NCBI GenBank assembly: GCA_937858155.1
Contig: CALLYM010000074.1
Span: 1 to 57,560 of the forward strand
Source: an uncultured Phycisphaerales bacterium
Lineage (GTDB): Bacteria > Planctomycetota > Phycisphaerae > Phycisphaerales > UBA1924
Reading direction: 5' to 3'
DNA: 57,560 bases
In this document: positions 26,536-35,440 of the stretch, in pieces
How the letters are laid out: each line of letters opens with the position of its first letter
How positions within the stretch are numbered: the stretch's first letter is position 1
The notes under the pieces: generated by a model
What the model saw: the letters and a program-made list of their open reading frames with translations, nothing else
Told to the model about the DNA's origin: nothing
Databases searched by the model: none
Made by a program: the position numbers and the translations under genes

Positions 26536-28445
26536 GCCGCCGCCTTTCGTGGCTGTTCCGCCTGCTGTGGAGCGGGGAGAGAAACGGTGAACGTCGCGCC
26601 GAGGCCGGGCCCGTCGCTGTGGACCTTGATGTCGCCCCCGAGCCTCTGGACGGCGAGCATGCTGTAGTGGAGGCCGAGGCCCTGGCCCTTTTCCTTGGTG
26701 GTGAATCCCTGGCGGAAGAGGCTGGCGAGCTTGTCGGGCTGGATGCCGAGGCCGTTGTCGGTCACGCGGTAGGTGGTGCGTCCGTCGGCGTCCGCGTCCA
26801 CAGTGAATTCGATGGCGCGGTCGCCCGCGCCCTTGGCGAGCACGGATTCCTTGGCGTTGGTCAGGAGGTTGACCAGGACCTGCATGATGGTGACACGGTC
26901 GGTCTTGAGGCGGGAATCGGTGCGGATGTCGAGCGAGTGGCGGATGCCGTGGCGGTCGAGGGACGCGGCGAGGACCGCCAGGGCGCTCTTCGCGATATCG
27001 CCTGCACGGACGGGCTCCAGGACGCTCCAGGGCCGGGCGGTGGCGCGCTGGGCTTCCATGACGTCGCGGATGTGGGAGAGGCTCTCGTCGATGCGGGTGA
27101 GTTCCGTCTCCATCTGCCCCTTCTCCCGCTGCCACTGCTCTGCGAGTTGGGCCACGAATCCGGGGATCAGCTTGCCCCTCTGGTCCTCGGTGAGGAAGCG
27201 GACAAGGTCGTGGTCGTGCTGGCTGAGGAGTTCGGAGAGGCGGGCCACGTCGCTCATGCGTGAGGCGTTCACGATGTCGGACAGGGTTTTGCGGGACACG
27301 AGCACCGCGTTGAGGACGTTGCCGATGTTGTGCAGCACGTTCGCGGCGACGTCGGCCTGGCCCGCGCGGCGGGAGGCCTCGACGAGCGCGGCCTGCGTGG
27401 AGGAGAGGCGTTCCATCATCTGGTTGAAGTCTCGCGCGAGTTCGCCGAATTCGTCGCGGGAGTTCGCCTCGACGCGGCGGGTCAGGTCGCTGTCGTGTGC
27501 GATGGCGGTGGCGTGGGACGCGAGCGCGGCGACGGGGCCGAGCACCATGGCGCGCATCGACACCATGACGATGAGGGCGGTGCAGGCGCCGACGGCGAGG
27601 AGGAGCCAGATGGCGGCGTTGACGGCGGCGGCGCCGCGCTGAGTGATCTTGCGCGGGAGTGAGATCCCGACGGGGATGCGTCCGGAGCCGTCCAGGGTTG
27701 GCACGACCCCGTACACCCCGAGCTCCGCGCTGTTGCGCTCCACGATGTGCCTGTCGGCGAGGCCGAATGATGACGCGAGCGCGGGGGCTGCTTCGCTGGG
27801 GAGGGACTTGTCCGCGGGCAGCCACACGGAAACCTGCACCTCGGTGTTGGAGCGCAGGGTGCGGATGAAGTCGTCGTCCACCAGGCGGCCGTAGATGAGG
27901 GTTCCCTTTGCCGGCCCGTTGTGGATCTCGGTCGGGGTGATAGGCCGGGCCGCGACGATCATCAGGCCGTGTTCGGTCTGGGTGATCCCGAGGTGGCGCG
28001 AGTCGTTGTTGGCGAATCGCAGCATCGGGCTCTCCGGCGGCAGGTGGGAGAGCGCGTAGTCCTGGAGGGGCACCTCGTCGGTAAACCCGGACGCGAGCGC
28101 ACGCCCCCAGACGAGCTTGCCCTGGTCGTCGTAGAACAAGGCCAGGTTCAGCCGGATGCTCTCCGGGAAGTTCTGTGTGAAGTTGCTGGCCTCGAACGCG
28201 GGGTTCTTGCCCTGCACGTAGTTGTATGTATCGTCCCAGCCTCCCCAGTCACGCGCGAGCACGCCCAGGTGCTCCTGCTCGCTCTGGATCGCCTTCATGC
28301 ACCGGTCGAGGTCGGCGAGGGCGTCCGCCCGTTCCAGGCGGTGGAACTGAGGCAGGATGATGCGCTGTTGGACAATGAGCGCCACCACGGTGGCGACCGT
28401 GTACACGCAGAGCAGCAGCGCGATGACCTTCGTTCGCAGCGTCAT
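26532..28445 (-). CDS. CHASE4/HAMP sensor histidine kinase
   Basis: 637 aa. TM1 at residues 5-27, then a large periplasmic sensor with QEHLGVLARDWGGWDDTYNY, the hallmark of CHASE4, TM2 around 280-300, a HAMP domain (LASHATAIAHDSDLTRRVEA and onward), and a histidine region ADVAANVLHNIGNVLNAVL with the probable phosphoacceptor His near residue 371. The HATPase is intact (NLLTNAKES, VTDNGLGI, GQGLGLH). Translationally coupled by ATGA to the REC-GGDEF-EAL gene, its obvious partner. Divergent from the ABC exporter with ~190 bases between. Signal sensed is unknown. Confidence 0.93.
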   Translation of the reverse strand: MTLRTKVIALLLCVYTVATVVALIVQQRIILPQFHRLERADALADLDRCMKAIQSEQEHLGVLARDWGGWDDTYNYVQGKNPAFEASNFTQNFPESIRLNLALFYDDQGKLVWGRALASGFTDEVPLQDYALSHLPPESPMLRFANNDSRHLGITQTEHGLMIVAARPITPTEIHNGPAKGTLIYGRLVDDDFIRTLRSNTEVQVSVWLPADKSLPSEAAPALASSFGLADRHIVERNSAELGVYGVVPTLDGSGRIPVGISLPRKITQRGAAAVNAAIWLLLAVGACTALIVMVSMRAMVLGPVAALASHATAIAHDSDLTRRVEANSRDEFGELARDFNQMMERLSSTQAALVEASRRAGQADVAANVLHNIGNVLNAVLVSRKTLSDIVNASRMSDVARLSELLSQHDHDLVRFLTEDQRGKLIPGFVAQLAEQWQREKGQMETELTRIDESLSHIRDVMEAQRATARPWSVLEPVRAGDIAKSALAVLAASLDRHGIRHSLDIRTDSRLKTDRVTIMQVLVNLLTNAKESVLAKGAGDRAIEFTVDADADGRTTYRVTDNGLGIQPDKLASLFRQGFTTKEKGQGLGLHYSMLAVQRLGGDIKVHSDGPGLGATFTVSLPAPQQAEQPRKAAA

Positions 28446-28633
28446 GCGGGGAATCCCAACAAACTTCGGGGCGCTTGGTCGCGCCCCGTGAGGTCGTTAT
28501 CGACACCGTTCCATCCCCGCTTCAGGGCGGCAAACGGAAAAAACAGAGCCCGCGGTGTTATCACCGCGATCGCGGCGGTCTGGGCCTGTCACGCGGGAAT
28601 TGCGCGAGCGGGGCACGACACTACTATCTCCGC

Positions 28634-30640
28634 ATGCTGCCAACGCGCGACAGCAGCCGACGCCGGTTTGCTGACTACCTGAACAAACGAAGGACAGATA
28701 AAGGGCCGAAGGGATCCGCTCCGGACGCCAAAGGGCCCAAGCCAGCGCGGTCGTTCGCGGCGTTGCTGAAGGAGTTCTGGCGCCAGGTGGGCGAGGGCGG
28801 GCACCGGCGTGCGGTGGTGTTTGCGCTGTGCACGCTCACGGTGACGAGTTCGATCACGCTCGTAGTGCCGGCGTCCACCAAGCTTGCGATCGACTATGTC
28901 ATCTCCCAGCACCCCGGACCGCTTGGGCTGCCGGGGTGGGCGAGGGAGGTGCTGGGGGTGACGCCGGAGGTCACTGATGCGGCTCGGGTGCGGCTGCTGT
29001 GGTTCGTGGGCGGGGGGATGGTGGCGTTGTCGGCGCTCGCGGTGCTGTTTGGCATGCTTGGGCGCTGGCAGATGACGCGGGTAACCAAGCGGCTGCAGGT
29101 GGAGCTGCGGAGGAAGGCATTTGATCACGCGGTGCGGCTGCCCCTGCACCGGGTGCAGCACTACAAGAGCGGCGGGATGGCGAGCCTGCTGCGTGAGGAC
29201 GCGGGGCTCGTGGGCGACCTCCTGTTCAACATGATCTACAACCCGGTGCGGGCGATCATCACGCTCGTGGGCACTCTGTGCGTGCTGGCGTACACGGACT
29301 GGAGGTTCCTGCTCGGTGGACTGCTGTGCATCCCCGCGGTGTGGGTGACGCACAAGACGTGGATCAGCCGTATCCGGCCCTTGTACCGGGACGCGAAGAA
29401 CGTGCGTCAGAACATCGACGCGACAACGACGGAGGCGTTCGGCGGGCTGCGGGTGGTGCGGGGCTTTGCGCGGCAGCGTGCGGAGAGCACACGGTTTGTG
29501 ACGGCCCAGCACCTGATGACGCGCATCGAGGTGCTGACGTGGTGGTGGAGCCGGATCGTGGACATCGCGTGGTCGGTGCTCATCCCGCTCGCGTCGGCGG
29601 CGGTGCTGGTGTACGGCGGTTCGCAGATCATCAAGGGGTCATTGAGCATCGGCGACCTCATGATGTTCACGACGTACCTGCTCATGCTGCTGGGCCCTTT
29701 GGAGACGCTGACGGGCACGGCGACGAACATCCAGACAAACCTTGCGGCGTTTGACCGCGTGCTGAGCCTGCTCGACGAGGAGGAGGAGTTCGCGGGCAAG
29801 CGCGACGGGTTTGTGGTGACGCGCTCCAATACGCGGGCCGAGGTGGCGATGGAGCGCGTGTGGTTCTCGTACCCGCGGCCGGATGGGGCGGGCGGGGGGG
29901 GCAAGGGCGACGCCGGAGCGGCACCGGTCCCGCGTGCGTTCGTGCTGGAGGACATATCGCTCCATGTACGCGCGGGCGAGACGGTTGCCCTTGTCGGGCC
30001 GAGCGGGTCGGGCAAGACCACGCTGTGCAACCTTGTGGCGCGGTTCTACGACCCCACGCAGGGGAGGGTGACGCTGGACGGTCGGGACCTACGCGACGTG
30101 GATGTCGCGTCGTTCCGCACGCTGCTGGGCATCGTCGAGCAGGACGTGTTCCTATTCGATGGCACGATTGCGGAGAACATCGCGTACGCGCGCGCGGAGG
30201 CGACCGAGGACGAGATCATCGCGGCGGCACGGGCGGCGAACGCGCATGAGTTCATCATGGAGCAGGACAAGGGGTACCGGACGTTCATTGGCGAGCGGGG
30301 CGTGCGTCTCTCGGGCGGGCAGAAGCAGCGGATCGCCATTGCCCGCGCGGTGCTGGCGGACCCGTTGATCCTGATCCTGGACGAGGCGACGAGCAACCTG
30401 GACACCGAGAGCGAGCACCTGATCCAGCAGTCGCTGGCGGGACTGATGCGCGGGCGCACGTGCTTTGTGATCGCGCACCGGCTGAGCACGGTGCGGAACG
30501 CGGACCGGATCGTCGTGATGGAGAAAGGGCGCATCGTGGAAGTAGGGTCGCACGACGACCTGATGCAGGGACGCGGCATGTATGCTCATCTTGTGAGTCT
30601 ACAGATGGAGGGGCATGGGGTAGGCCCCTCAGATGGGTAA
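28634..30640 (+). CDS. ABC transporter, fused permease and ATPase (exporter)
   Basis: 668 aa. I place the start at ATG 28634, since the open frame before it lacks plausible coding features. The N-terminal ~60 residues are charged; then six transmembrane segments (e.g. VVFALCTLTVTSSITLVVPAS and VVALSALAVLFGMLGRW). The nucleotide-binding domain carries Walker A GPSGSGKTT (about 456), Q-loop GIVEQDVF, signature LSGGQKQR (about 559) and Walker B LILILDEATSNLDTES. This is a homodimeric MsbA/BmrA-type exporter of lipids, peptides or drugs; the substrate is unknown. A Gly-rich linker lies between the membrane and ATPase parts. Divergent from the CHASE4 kinase. Confidence 0.95.
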   Translation: MLPTRDSSRRRFADYLNKRRTDKGPKGSAPDAKGPKPARSFAALLKEFWRQVGEGGHRRAVVFALCTLTVTSSITLVVPASTKLAIDYVISQHPGPLGLPGWAREVLGVTPEVTDAARVRLLWFVGGGMVALSALAVLFGMLGRWQMTRVTKRLQVELRRKAFDHAVRLPLHRVQHYKSGGMASLLREDAGLVGDLLFNMIYNPVRAIITLVGTLCVLAYTDWRFLLGGLLCIPAVWVTHKTWISRIRPLYRDAKNVRQNIDATTTEAFGGLRVVRGFARQRAESTRFVTAQHLMTRIEVLTWWWSRIVDIAWSVLIPLASAAVLVYGGSQIIKGSLSIGDLMMFTTYLLMLLGPLETLTGTATNIQTNLAAFDRVLSLLDEEEEFAGKRDGFVVTRSNTRAEVAMERVWFSYPRPDGAGGGGKGDAGAAPVPRAFVLEDISLHVRAGETVALVGPSGSGKTTLCNLVARFYDPTQGRVTLDGRDLRDVDVASFRTLLGIVEQDVFLFDGTIAENIAYARAEATEDEIIAAARAANAHEFIMEQDKGYRTFIGERGVRLSGGQKQRIAIARAVLADPLILILDEATSNLDTESEHLIQQSLAGLMRGRTCFVIAHRLSTVRNADRIVVMEKGRIVEVGSHDDLMQGRGMYAHLVSLQMEGHGVGPSDG

Positions 30641-30678
30641 CTGGCACCCAAACAAGCTGCCGCCAATGGTTATGATCG

Positions 30679-30709
30679 ATAAAATAAGACAAATATATCC
30701 GTTTATTTC
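30679..30709. promoter_or_regulatory. AT-rich imperfect palindrome upstream of cysteine-rich gene
   Basis: ATAAAATAAGACAAATATAT then CCGTTTATTTCG: AAATAA and TTATTT arms flank an AT-rich centre, striking in this GC-rich context, about 50-80 bases before the ATG at 30760. Could hold a promoter or a metal-sensor operator. Confidence 0.35.
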
Positions 30710-30759
30710 GGAACGTATTGCACGGGCTGCCATCTGAGACGAAGACAGAGGCAGCGGCG

Positions 30760-31173
30760 ATGAAAGACACTTGGGCTCCATTTTGGCTCCGCCTGTGCTG
30801 CATGCTTGTGGGATGCGTGTGCAGCTCGATGTGGACTGCCCCTTCCACCGCGTGCGCGAGCGGGCAGAGAGAGTGCGCGGGCGGGGAGGCGTGCTGCTGC
30901 CAGGTGGCTGCGGGATCGCACGGCGGGTCCGCGGACGACGTCATCACGTGCACGGCCACGTGCGACTGCCATGATTTGGATAGGGCGCCGGCGGCTCCCT
31001 CGACACCGAGAGATCCGGCTGTGCCGCGGGCCGTGATGACTGCGGTGCAGTTCGGGCAGTGTGGGCCCGAGTGCGCGCTGGAGTTCGCATGGGCAAGGCT
31101 GCCCACGGTTGAGCCGGTGAATCCGCCGCGTGCATCGAGACGGCGGGCGGCGCTGTGCAAGTGGAACGAATAG
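30760..31173 (+). CDS. Small exported cysteine-rich protein
   Basis: 137 aa from the ATG at 30760 (GAGG six bases upstream); the ATG-like start 42 bases earlier is less likely because this one gives a clean signal peptide ending near STACA. The mature part has paired and single cysteines (CAGGEACCCQ, CTATCDCHD, CGPEC) and then a Pro/Arg tail. It resembles small metal-related periplasmic proteins, but I cannot assign a family. It is the first of three exported Cys-rich proteins here. Confidence 0.6.
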   Translation: MKDTWAPFWLRLCCMLVGCVCSSMWTAPSTACASGQRECAGGEACCCQVAAGSHGGSADDVITCTATCDCHDLDRAPAAPSTPRDPAVPRAVMTAVQFGQCGPECALEFAWARLPTVEPVNPPRASRRRAALCKWNE

Positions 31174-31313
31174 GGTGGCCCGTGTGGAGGCATTGCGCGC
31201 CCAGAGCGGCGGTGCCTCATCGCCTGGACCCGTTCCATTCGTACTTTGGATCATTGCACTTTTCACACGCACTTACGCGGGCCGGAAGCGCCCGCATCTG
31301 GAAGGAAACAACC

Positions 31314-31625
31314 ATGTTCCTTGGAATTGCTCGTACGCTGGTCCTGTCCTCGTCCATGCTCGGTGCAACTGGTGGCGGTCCGTCGCAGGCCTGCTGCTGC
31401 GGCGATCGCTGCACCTGCACGGACTGCACGTGCTCGTCTTGCACCTGCGATTCGTGCACGTGCGACGCGTGCGGCGGGTCGGGAGGGTCGTGCGGCTGCG
31501 GCTGCTCGGATAAGGGTGGCGTCAAGAAGGCGGGCAGCGCCGCGACCGGAGCGGCGGCCCAGGCCACCTCGTGCTGCGGGGTCTCAGAATCATGCTGTGT
31601 GCCCGGCTCCACGTGCTGCTCATGA
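31314..31625 (+). CDS. Metallothionein-like exported cysteine-rich protein
   Basis: 103 aa from ATG 31314, with GGAAGG upstream. A hydrophobic leader (IARTLVLSSSMLGATGGG) precedes a dense run of Cys-Thr-Cys, Cys-Ser-Ser-Cys-Thr-Cys and Cys-Asp-Ser-Cys units (about residues 29-60), i.e. C-x-C and C-x-x-C spacing every 2-4 residues, typical of metal-thiolate clusters. A second Cys group (CCGVSESCCVPGSTCC) closes the chain. It probably binds soft metals such as Cu, Zn or Cd. A strong terminator follows. Not similar in detail to any metallothionein family I know. Confidence 0.7.
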   Translation: MFLGIARTLVLSSSMLGATGGGPSQACCCGDRCTCTDCTCSSCTCDSCTCDACGGSGGSCGCGCSDKGGVKKAGSAATGAAAQATSCCGVSESCCVPGSTCCS

Positions 31626-31632
31626 TCGCTCA

Positions 31633-31669
31633 CGGTCGCCCGTTTCAGCGGGCGGGCGACCGCTTTTTG
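31633..31669 (+). terminator. Rho-independent terminator
   Basis: Nine-base perfect stem GGTCGCCCG / CGGGCGACC (31634-31642 with 31653-31661), 10-base loop, then GCTTTTT. Eight bases after the metallothionein-like stop codon. Confidence 0.9.
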
Positions 31670-31749
31670 ACTGAGTACCATCGGTGCGTGTCACGCCAGC
31701 CGTGTCGGCGGCGTTCACCGGGGGATGCAACCCTTTCAGGAGAAAGTCC

Positions 31750-32016
31750 ATGAAGATGCTCCGTTCACTCGCTGTTGTTGCCGCCGCCACGACTGTCCTT
31801 GCGATGGGCGCGTGCCACAGTTCCCAGAAAGCGACCGCGGCCGCGGCGCCCGGCGTGCTGAACAGCAAGTGCCCGTTCAGCGGCGAGACGGTGGACAACA
31901 ACATCACCACCGACTACCAGGGCGGCAAGGTTGCGTTCTGCTGCAACGGCTGCAAGGGCAAGTGGGACAAGGCTAGCGACCAGGCAAAGGCCGACATGCT
32001 GAAGAAGGCGCACTGA
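31750..32016 (+). CDS. YHS/TRASH-type metal-binding lipoprotein
   Basis: 88 aa from ATG 31750 (AGGAGAAAG upstream, a strong Shine-Dalgarno). Signal with lipobox LAMGAC; after the Cys comes a short linker and then NSKCPFSGETVDNN...VAFCCNGCKGKWDKAS, which matches the YHS/TRASH pattern of two small Cys groups (CPFSGE and FCCNGC) seen in heavy-metal-binding domains next to copper-transport genes. Likely an outer-surface metal carrier or sensor. Third of the Cys-rich cluster and followed by its own terminator. Confidence 0.8.
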   Translation: MKMLRSLAVVAAATTVLAMGACHSSQKATAAAAPGVLNSKCPFSGETVDNNITTDYQGGKVAFCCNGCKGKWDKASDQAKADMLKKAH

Positions 32017-32043
32017 GGCGCCAGGCCCATTCTGTAAAGAACG

Positions 32044-32068
32044 AACGCCCGGGATGCCGGGCGTTTTT
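32044..32068 (+). terminator. Rho-independent terminator
   Basis: Perfect 9-bp stem AACGCCCGG / CCGGGCGTT, loop GATG, then TTTTT; 27 bases after the YHS gene stop, and 34 bases from the end of the convergent response regulator. Confidence 0.92.
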
Positions 32069-32101
32069 CATTGAGCGTGCGGTGTCGGGCGTGCGCGTTT
32101 C

Positions 32102-32569
32102 TTATTCCTCGTCCGCTGCGTCGATGAGCTCGACGGCGGCGTCCAGGAGCTTGTTGAGCGGGACGGGCTTCTGGAGGTACATGTCGACGCCCAGGCTTTC
32201 GGCGTAGGCGCTGTGGCGTTTGCCCTCGTTGGCGGTGACCATGATGACCAGCGGGCTGTCCTCGTTGCCCTTGATCTTCTCGAGGGCAAGGAAGCCGGAC
32301 CGCTTGGGGAGCATCATGTCGAGGATGACAAGGTCGGGCGGGTCGGTCTGGCAGATGCGGATGGCCTCGTTGCCGTCCATCGCGAGCTGGGTGAGTGCGC
32401 CCTCTGACTGGAACGCGGCGTCGAAGGCCTCGAGCACGTCGCGGTCGTCGTCCACGATCAGCACGCGGACGTCGTGCAGACGGCCGAAGGGTTCATCGCC
32501 ATCGCCCCCTTGCTGGTCGTCGTTGGGGGCGTTGTGGGGCCGCTGATGGGGAGGGGGATTGCTGACCAT
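32102..32569 (-). CDS. Single-domain response regulator
   Basis: 155 aa. After a disordered N-terminal 30 residues comes a receiver domain: VLIVDDDRDVLEAF (acidic pocket), LVILDMMLP (phosphoacceptor Asp), VIMVTANEG and the conserved Lys in YLQKPVPLNKL. No output domain, so it works as a relay or by protein interaction. It lies immediately downstream of the acyltransferase gene on the same strand. Start at 32569 gives the full domain. Confidence 0.95.
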   Translation of the reverse strand: MVSNPPPHQRPHNAPNDDQQGGDGDEPFGRLHDVRVLIVDDDRDVLEAFDAAFQSEGALTQLAMDGNEAIRICQTDPPDLVILDMMLPKRSGFLALEKIKGNEDSPLVIMVTANEGKRHSAYAESLGVDMYLQKPVPLNKLLDAAVELIDAADEE

Positions 32570-32618
32570 GACAGGAAGGTACGCAGTTGCCGGGGGAGCG
32601 GTTTCCGAACCTGGGCGG

Positions 32619-33743
32619 CTAGGAATCCCGGCGGGCGGCCGCGTCCCGGTTGCTGCGGTCCACCACGGCTTCCACGTCGGCCTCGGTCATCCAAGGGAGG
32701 CTGCGGAGTTTGTCCTTGAGCGCATCGGGGAAGGGCTTGCCGTGTCGCTCGTGGGCGGGGCGGCTGCGCCAAACGCGGTGCATCCAGAAGTACTGGCCGG
32801 GAGCCCGGCGGACCATGGTCTCGATCGCTCGGCGGTAGCGGGCGGTGAGGTAGTAGAGCGGGTCGGGCTGGCCCTCCCAATCTTCGGGGCCGAAGGTGTC
32901 AACAACCTCGACGCTCATGCGGAGGTCGGCATCCGGGTGTGCGAATCGGGCGAGTTCGGTAGCCTCCATCAGGCCGCCACGCCAGGAGCCCTCGCTGGGC
33001 GCGTCACCCGCGCTGAGGCGGCGCGCGTAGCCGCAGACGATGGTGGCACGCGACTGCATGGCGAGCAGGCCGATGGACTTGTAGGTGCTGGTGAGGCGGC
33101 CGAAGAAAGGCGTGAACACACCGCGGTCGCCGCCGGACTGATCGGCGACGAGGCCGATGGGCTCTCGGCGTTCGAGGCAGCCGGGCATGACGCGCATGGC
33201 GCCGAACTTGGAGACGAGCGTGAGTCCGCGGCGCTTGCGGACGGAATAGACCCAGTTGTCGAGGGGCTGGAGGTCAATGGGGCGGTAGATGGCGTGCATG
33301 GGGAAGCCGAGCATCGACATCGCGTAGCCGATGAGTTCCCAGTTGCCGACGTGGCCGGTAAGGAGGATGACGGGGCGGTCGCTGAGCAGGCTGCGCACAC
33401 CCTGGGAGATGTCGGTGAACGTGAGATGGCGCATGCAGGACTCAAGGGTCATGACGCGCGGGATAAAGACGAACTCCGCGGCGAGCTGGAACAGGTGCTC
33501 GTACGACATGACCGCGTGGGCGCGGATGCGTTCCTCTGACCACTCGGGGTAGGCGTCGCGGAGGTTGTCGAGGGCGCGTTGGAATCGGCTGGGCGAGATG
33601 CGCGGGTAGAGAGCCGCGAAGGACCGGACCCAGCGCGCGGAGCGCTCATACCCCGCGAGGTGGAATGGCGTCGCCGCCAAACGAACCGCTCCAGCCACTG
33701 GTGACTGGAGCGGGAGGGGGATCTTTCCCAGCTTGATGCCCAC
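32619..33743 (-). CDS. Lysophospholipid/lipid A-type acyltransferase (LpxL/HtrB family)
   Basis: 374 aa, GTG start at 33743. LPLAT family: the HX4D catalytic motif is in LLTGHVGNWELIGYAMS (His-Val-Gly-Asn-Trp-Glu, as in LpxL), and VADQSGGDRGVFTPFFGR is the second conserved box. It uses acyl-ACP to acylate a lipid A precursor or lysolipid at the inner membrane. A hydrophobic N-terminus is consistent with membrane anchoring. With cdsA, plsC, kdsC-like and glycosyltransferases later in the window it belongs to envelope lipid and LPS synthesis. Confidence 0.88.
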   Translation of the reverse strand: MGIKLGKIPLPLQSPVAGAVRLAATPFHLAGYERSARWVRSFAALYPRISPSRFQRALDNLRDAYPEWSEERIRAHAVMSYEHLFQLAAEFVFIPRVMTLESCMRHLTFTDISQGVRSLLSDRPVILLTGHVGNWELIGYAMSMLGFPMHAIYRPIDLQPLDNWVYSVRKRRGLTLVSKFGAMRVMPGCLERREPIGLVADQSGGDRGVFTPFFGRLTSTYKSIGLLAMQSRATIVCGYARRLSAGDAPSEGSWRGGLMEATELARFAHPDADLRMSVEVVDTFGPEDWEGQPDPLYYLTARYRRAIETMVRRAPGQYFWMHRVWRSRPAHERHGKPFPDALKDKLRSLPWMTEADVEAVVDRSNRDAAARRDS

Positions 33744-33787
33744 GTGTTCGCCCGGGTTGCTTGGCCGTCAGAAGCGGGAAGAGGAGC

Positions 33788-35191
33788 TTACTGGCCGGCG
33801 TTGCGCTGGGCCCTGCGGGCGGCCGCGGGCGTCTTGCCGATGAGTGTGTAGAGGCGGTTTTCGTTCAGCACGGGGACGCCAGTGGACGCGCCCTGACGGA
33901 AGAGCTGGTCGTACTTCTCGACCTCGGCGACACGGTTCTTGTACTCGAGCTGGAGGGCGAGGGCCGCGTCCTCTGCCGGGCGGGGCGGCAGGCTGGGGCG
34001 CTCGCCCAGCACGACGAAGTCCACGTCGCCCTGGACGTCGCTCACGATATCGCCACCCCAGGTGCGGATCATGGCTTCGAGGGCGTCCTTCTCCACGGGG
34101 GTTGCGAGGCCGTCGCGGTCCGCGTCGAAGGAGCCGTAGACGACGAACTTGTAGACCTTGTTGGGGTCGTAGACGGCGTTGGCGACAACATCGCCACGGA
34201 CGACAGGGTTGCCGCGCATTTCGCTGGTGACGCGGCAGGTGCTGCTGGCCTCGCCGACGTTGATGACTTCGAGGGTCGCCTTGCCGGGTGAGTAGACGCC
34301 CGCGTCGTCCGGCTTGATCGCCTGCGGGGAGGAGTAGACGGCGAAGGTCATGCCGAGGACGACCTTCTGCTTGCGGCCGAGGTTGACGGCGACGGTGCGT
34401 TCGCCCTCGTTTACGCTGATGACGCCGCCGTCCACGAGTGCGGACTCGTCCTGGCCGCGGAAGAGCTGGCTGGCGCGGTCGTTGCGGAGCTTGGCGATCT
34501 GGGCCTCCAGGATGAGCTTCTGCTCGGTGAGGCGGGAGACCTGATCGTTCAGGCGTTTCTCGTTCTCGTTCCACTCGCCCTTGGCGGTGTCGAACTGGGC
34601 CTGGGTGGCGGTCTTGTAGTCGTCCGCGCCCTTGCGGTACTGCTCGACCTCGTCCTTATAGCGGCTGATGTCGGCGTTGAGCTGGGTGAGCGTGGAGCGG
34701 TGGCCGTCCTCGATCTGCTTGATTCGGGAGAGCTCGTTGGTGAGGTCGGTGCGGGCTGCGTCGCGGGCGGCGGAGGCCTGCTCGGCCTCGGTCTTGAGCC
34801 CGGCGATCGACGCGTCGCGCGAGCGGACCATTGTCAGCAGCGGCTGGTCGGCGCCCTCGACGCCCTGGAGCTTGCTCTCGATGGTGTTCAGCGTGTCCTT
34901 CTTGTCGCCCGAGATGCGGAGCATCAGCGAATCGCGGTTGTCGACGAGGTAGGACACGAGGCTCTTGTTCGCGCCGCGGGCCTCGGTCATCAGGCCCCGC
35001 ACGTCGTCGCGGTTGGCCTCGCCCTGCTTGACGATTGCCTCGTTGTCCTTCTTGTACTGCTCGAGCTGCTGGCGGGCGTCGCTGTACTTCCCGTAGAAGA
35101 CGGCGAACGCGACGAAGAGGCCCAGGGCCCCCACCGACAACAGAACGATGGTGATGCCCGTACCGCCGAAACCAGTGCTCTTGCCAGCCAT
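33788..35191 (-). CDS. Membrane-anchored coiled-coil protein with a possible BRCT-like domain
   Basis: 467 aa from ATG 35191 (upstream GGAG at -10; the longer frame lacks a signal). One transmembrane helix (TGITIVLLSVGALGLFVAFAVFYGK, residues ~12-33), then ~210 residues of uninterrupted charged heptads (coiled coil) and a beta-rich C-terminal half. The segment VYKFVVYGSFD ... TWGGDIVSDVQGDVDFVVLGERP resembles the BRCT pattern (Gly-Gly, then hydrophobic, then LVLG). I cannot assign a function; it may be a structural or cell-division-type envelope protein. Confidence 0.7.
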   Translation of the reverse strand: MAGKSTGFGGTGITIVLLSVGALGLFVAFAVFYGKYSDARQQLEQYKKDNEAIVKQGEANRDDVRGLMTEARGANKSLVSYLVDNRDSLMLRISGDKKDTLNTIESKLQGVEGADQPLLTMVRSRDASIAGLKTEAEQASAARDAARTDLTNELSRIKQIEDGHRSTLTQLNADISRYKDEVEQYRKGADDYKTATQAQFDTAKGEWNENEKRLNDQVSRLTEQKLILEAQIAKLRNDRASQLFRGQDESALVDGGVISVNEGERTVAVNLGRKQKVVLGMTFAVYSSPQAIKPDDAGVYSPGKATLEVINVGEASSTCRVTSEMRGNPVVRGDVVANAVYDPNKVYKFVVYGSFDADRDGLATPVEKDALEAMIRTWGGDIVSDVQGDVDFVVLGERPSLPPRPAEDAALALQLEYKNRVAEVEKYDQLFRQGASTGVPVLNENRLYTLIGKTPAAARRAQRNAGQ

Positions 35192-35440
35192 GCGTGAGGA
35201 CTCCACAACTGTCTGTGACAACCGAACAAATGAGCGATTTACCGACCCCCCACCCGTGGGGCGGGAGGAGGGGAGGTTCTCGCGAAGGCTTACCAGTGTC
35301 GCAGCCCAGAACCCAAACGTCAAGCGGGCACCCAACAGATACCTGTCAAAGATCGGATTCTCAGCGGCGTTCCCTTCTATCCGCCGCGCGCGTGTGAGCG
35401 GTTGCTGAATCCGGGTGGCGTGCGTGACCGCAAGAGGCGC

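Noticed and set aside
26536..27825. N-terminal part of a 1082-aa frame preceding the GGDEF/EAL gene
   Set aside because: Overlaps the sensor kinase in another frame and is Arg/Pro-rich; the REC domain starts at 26535.
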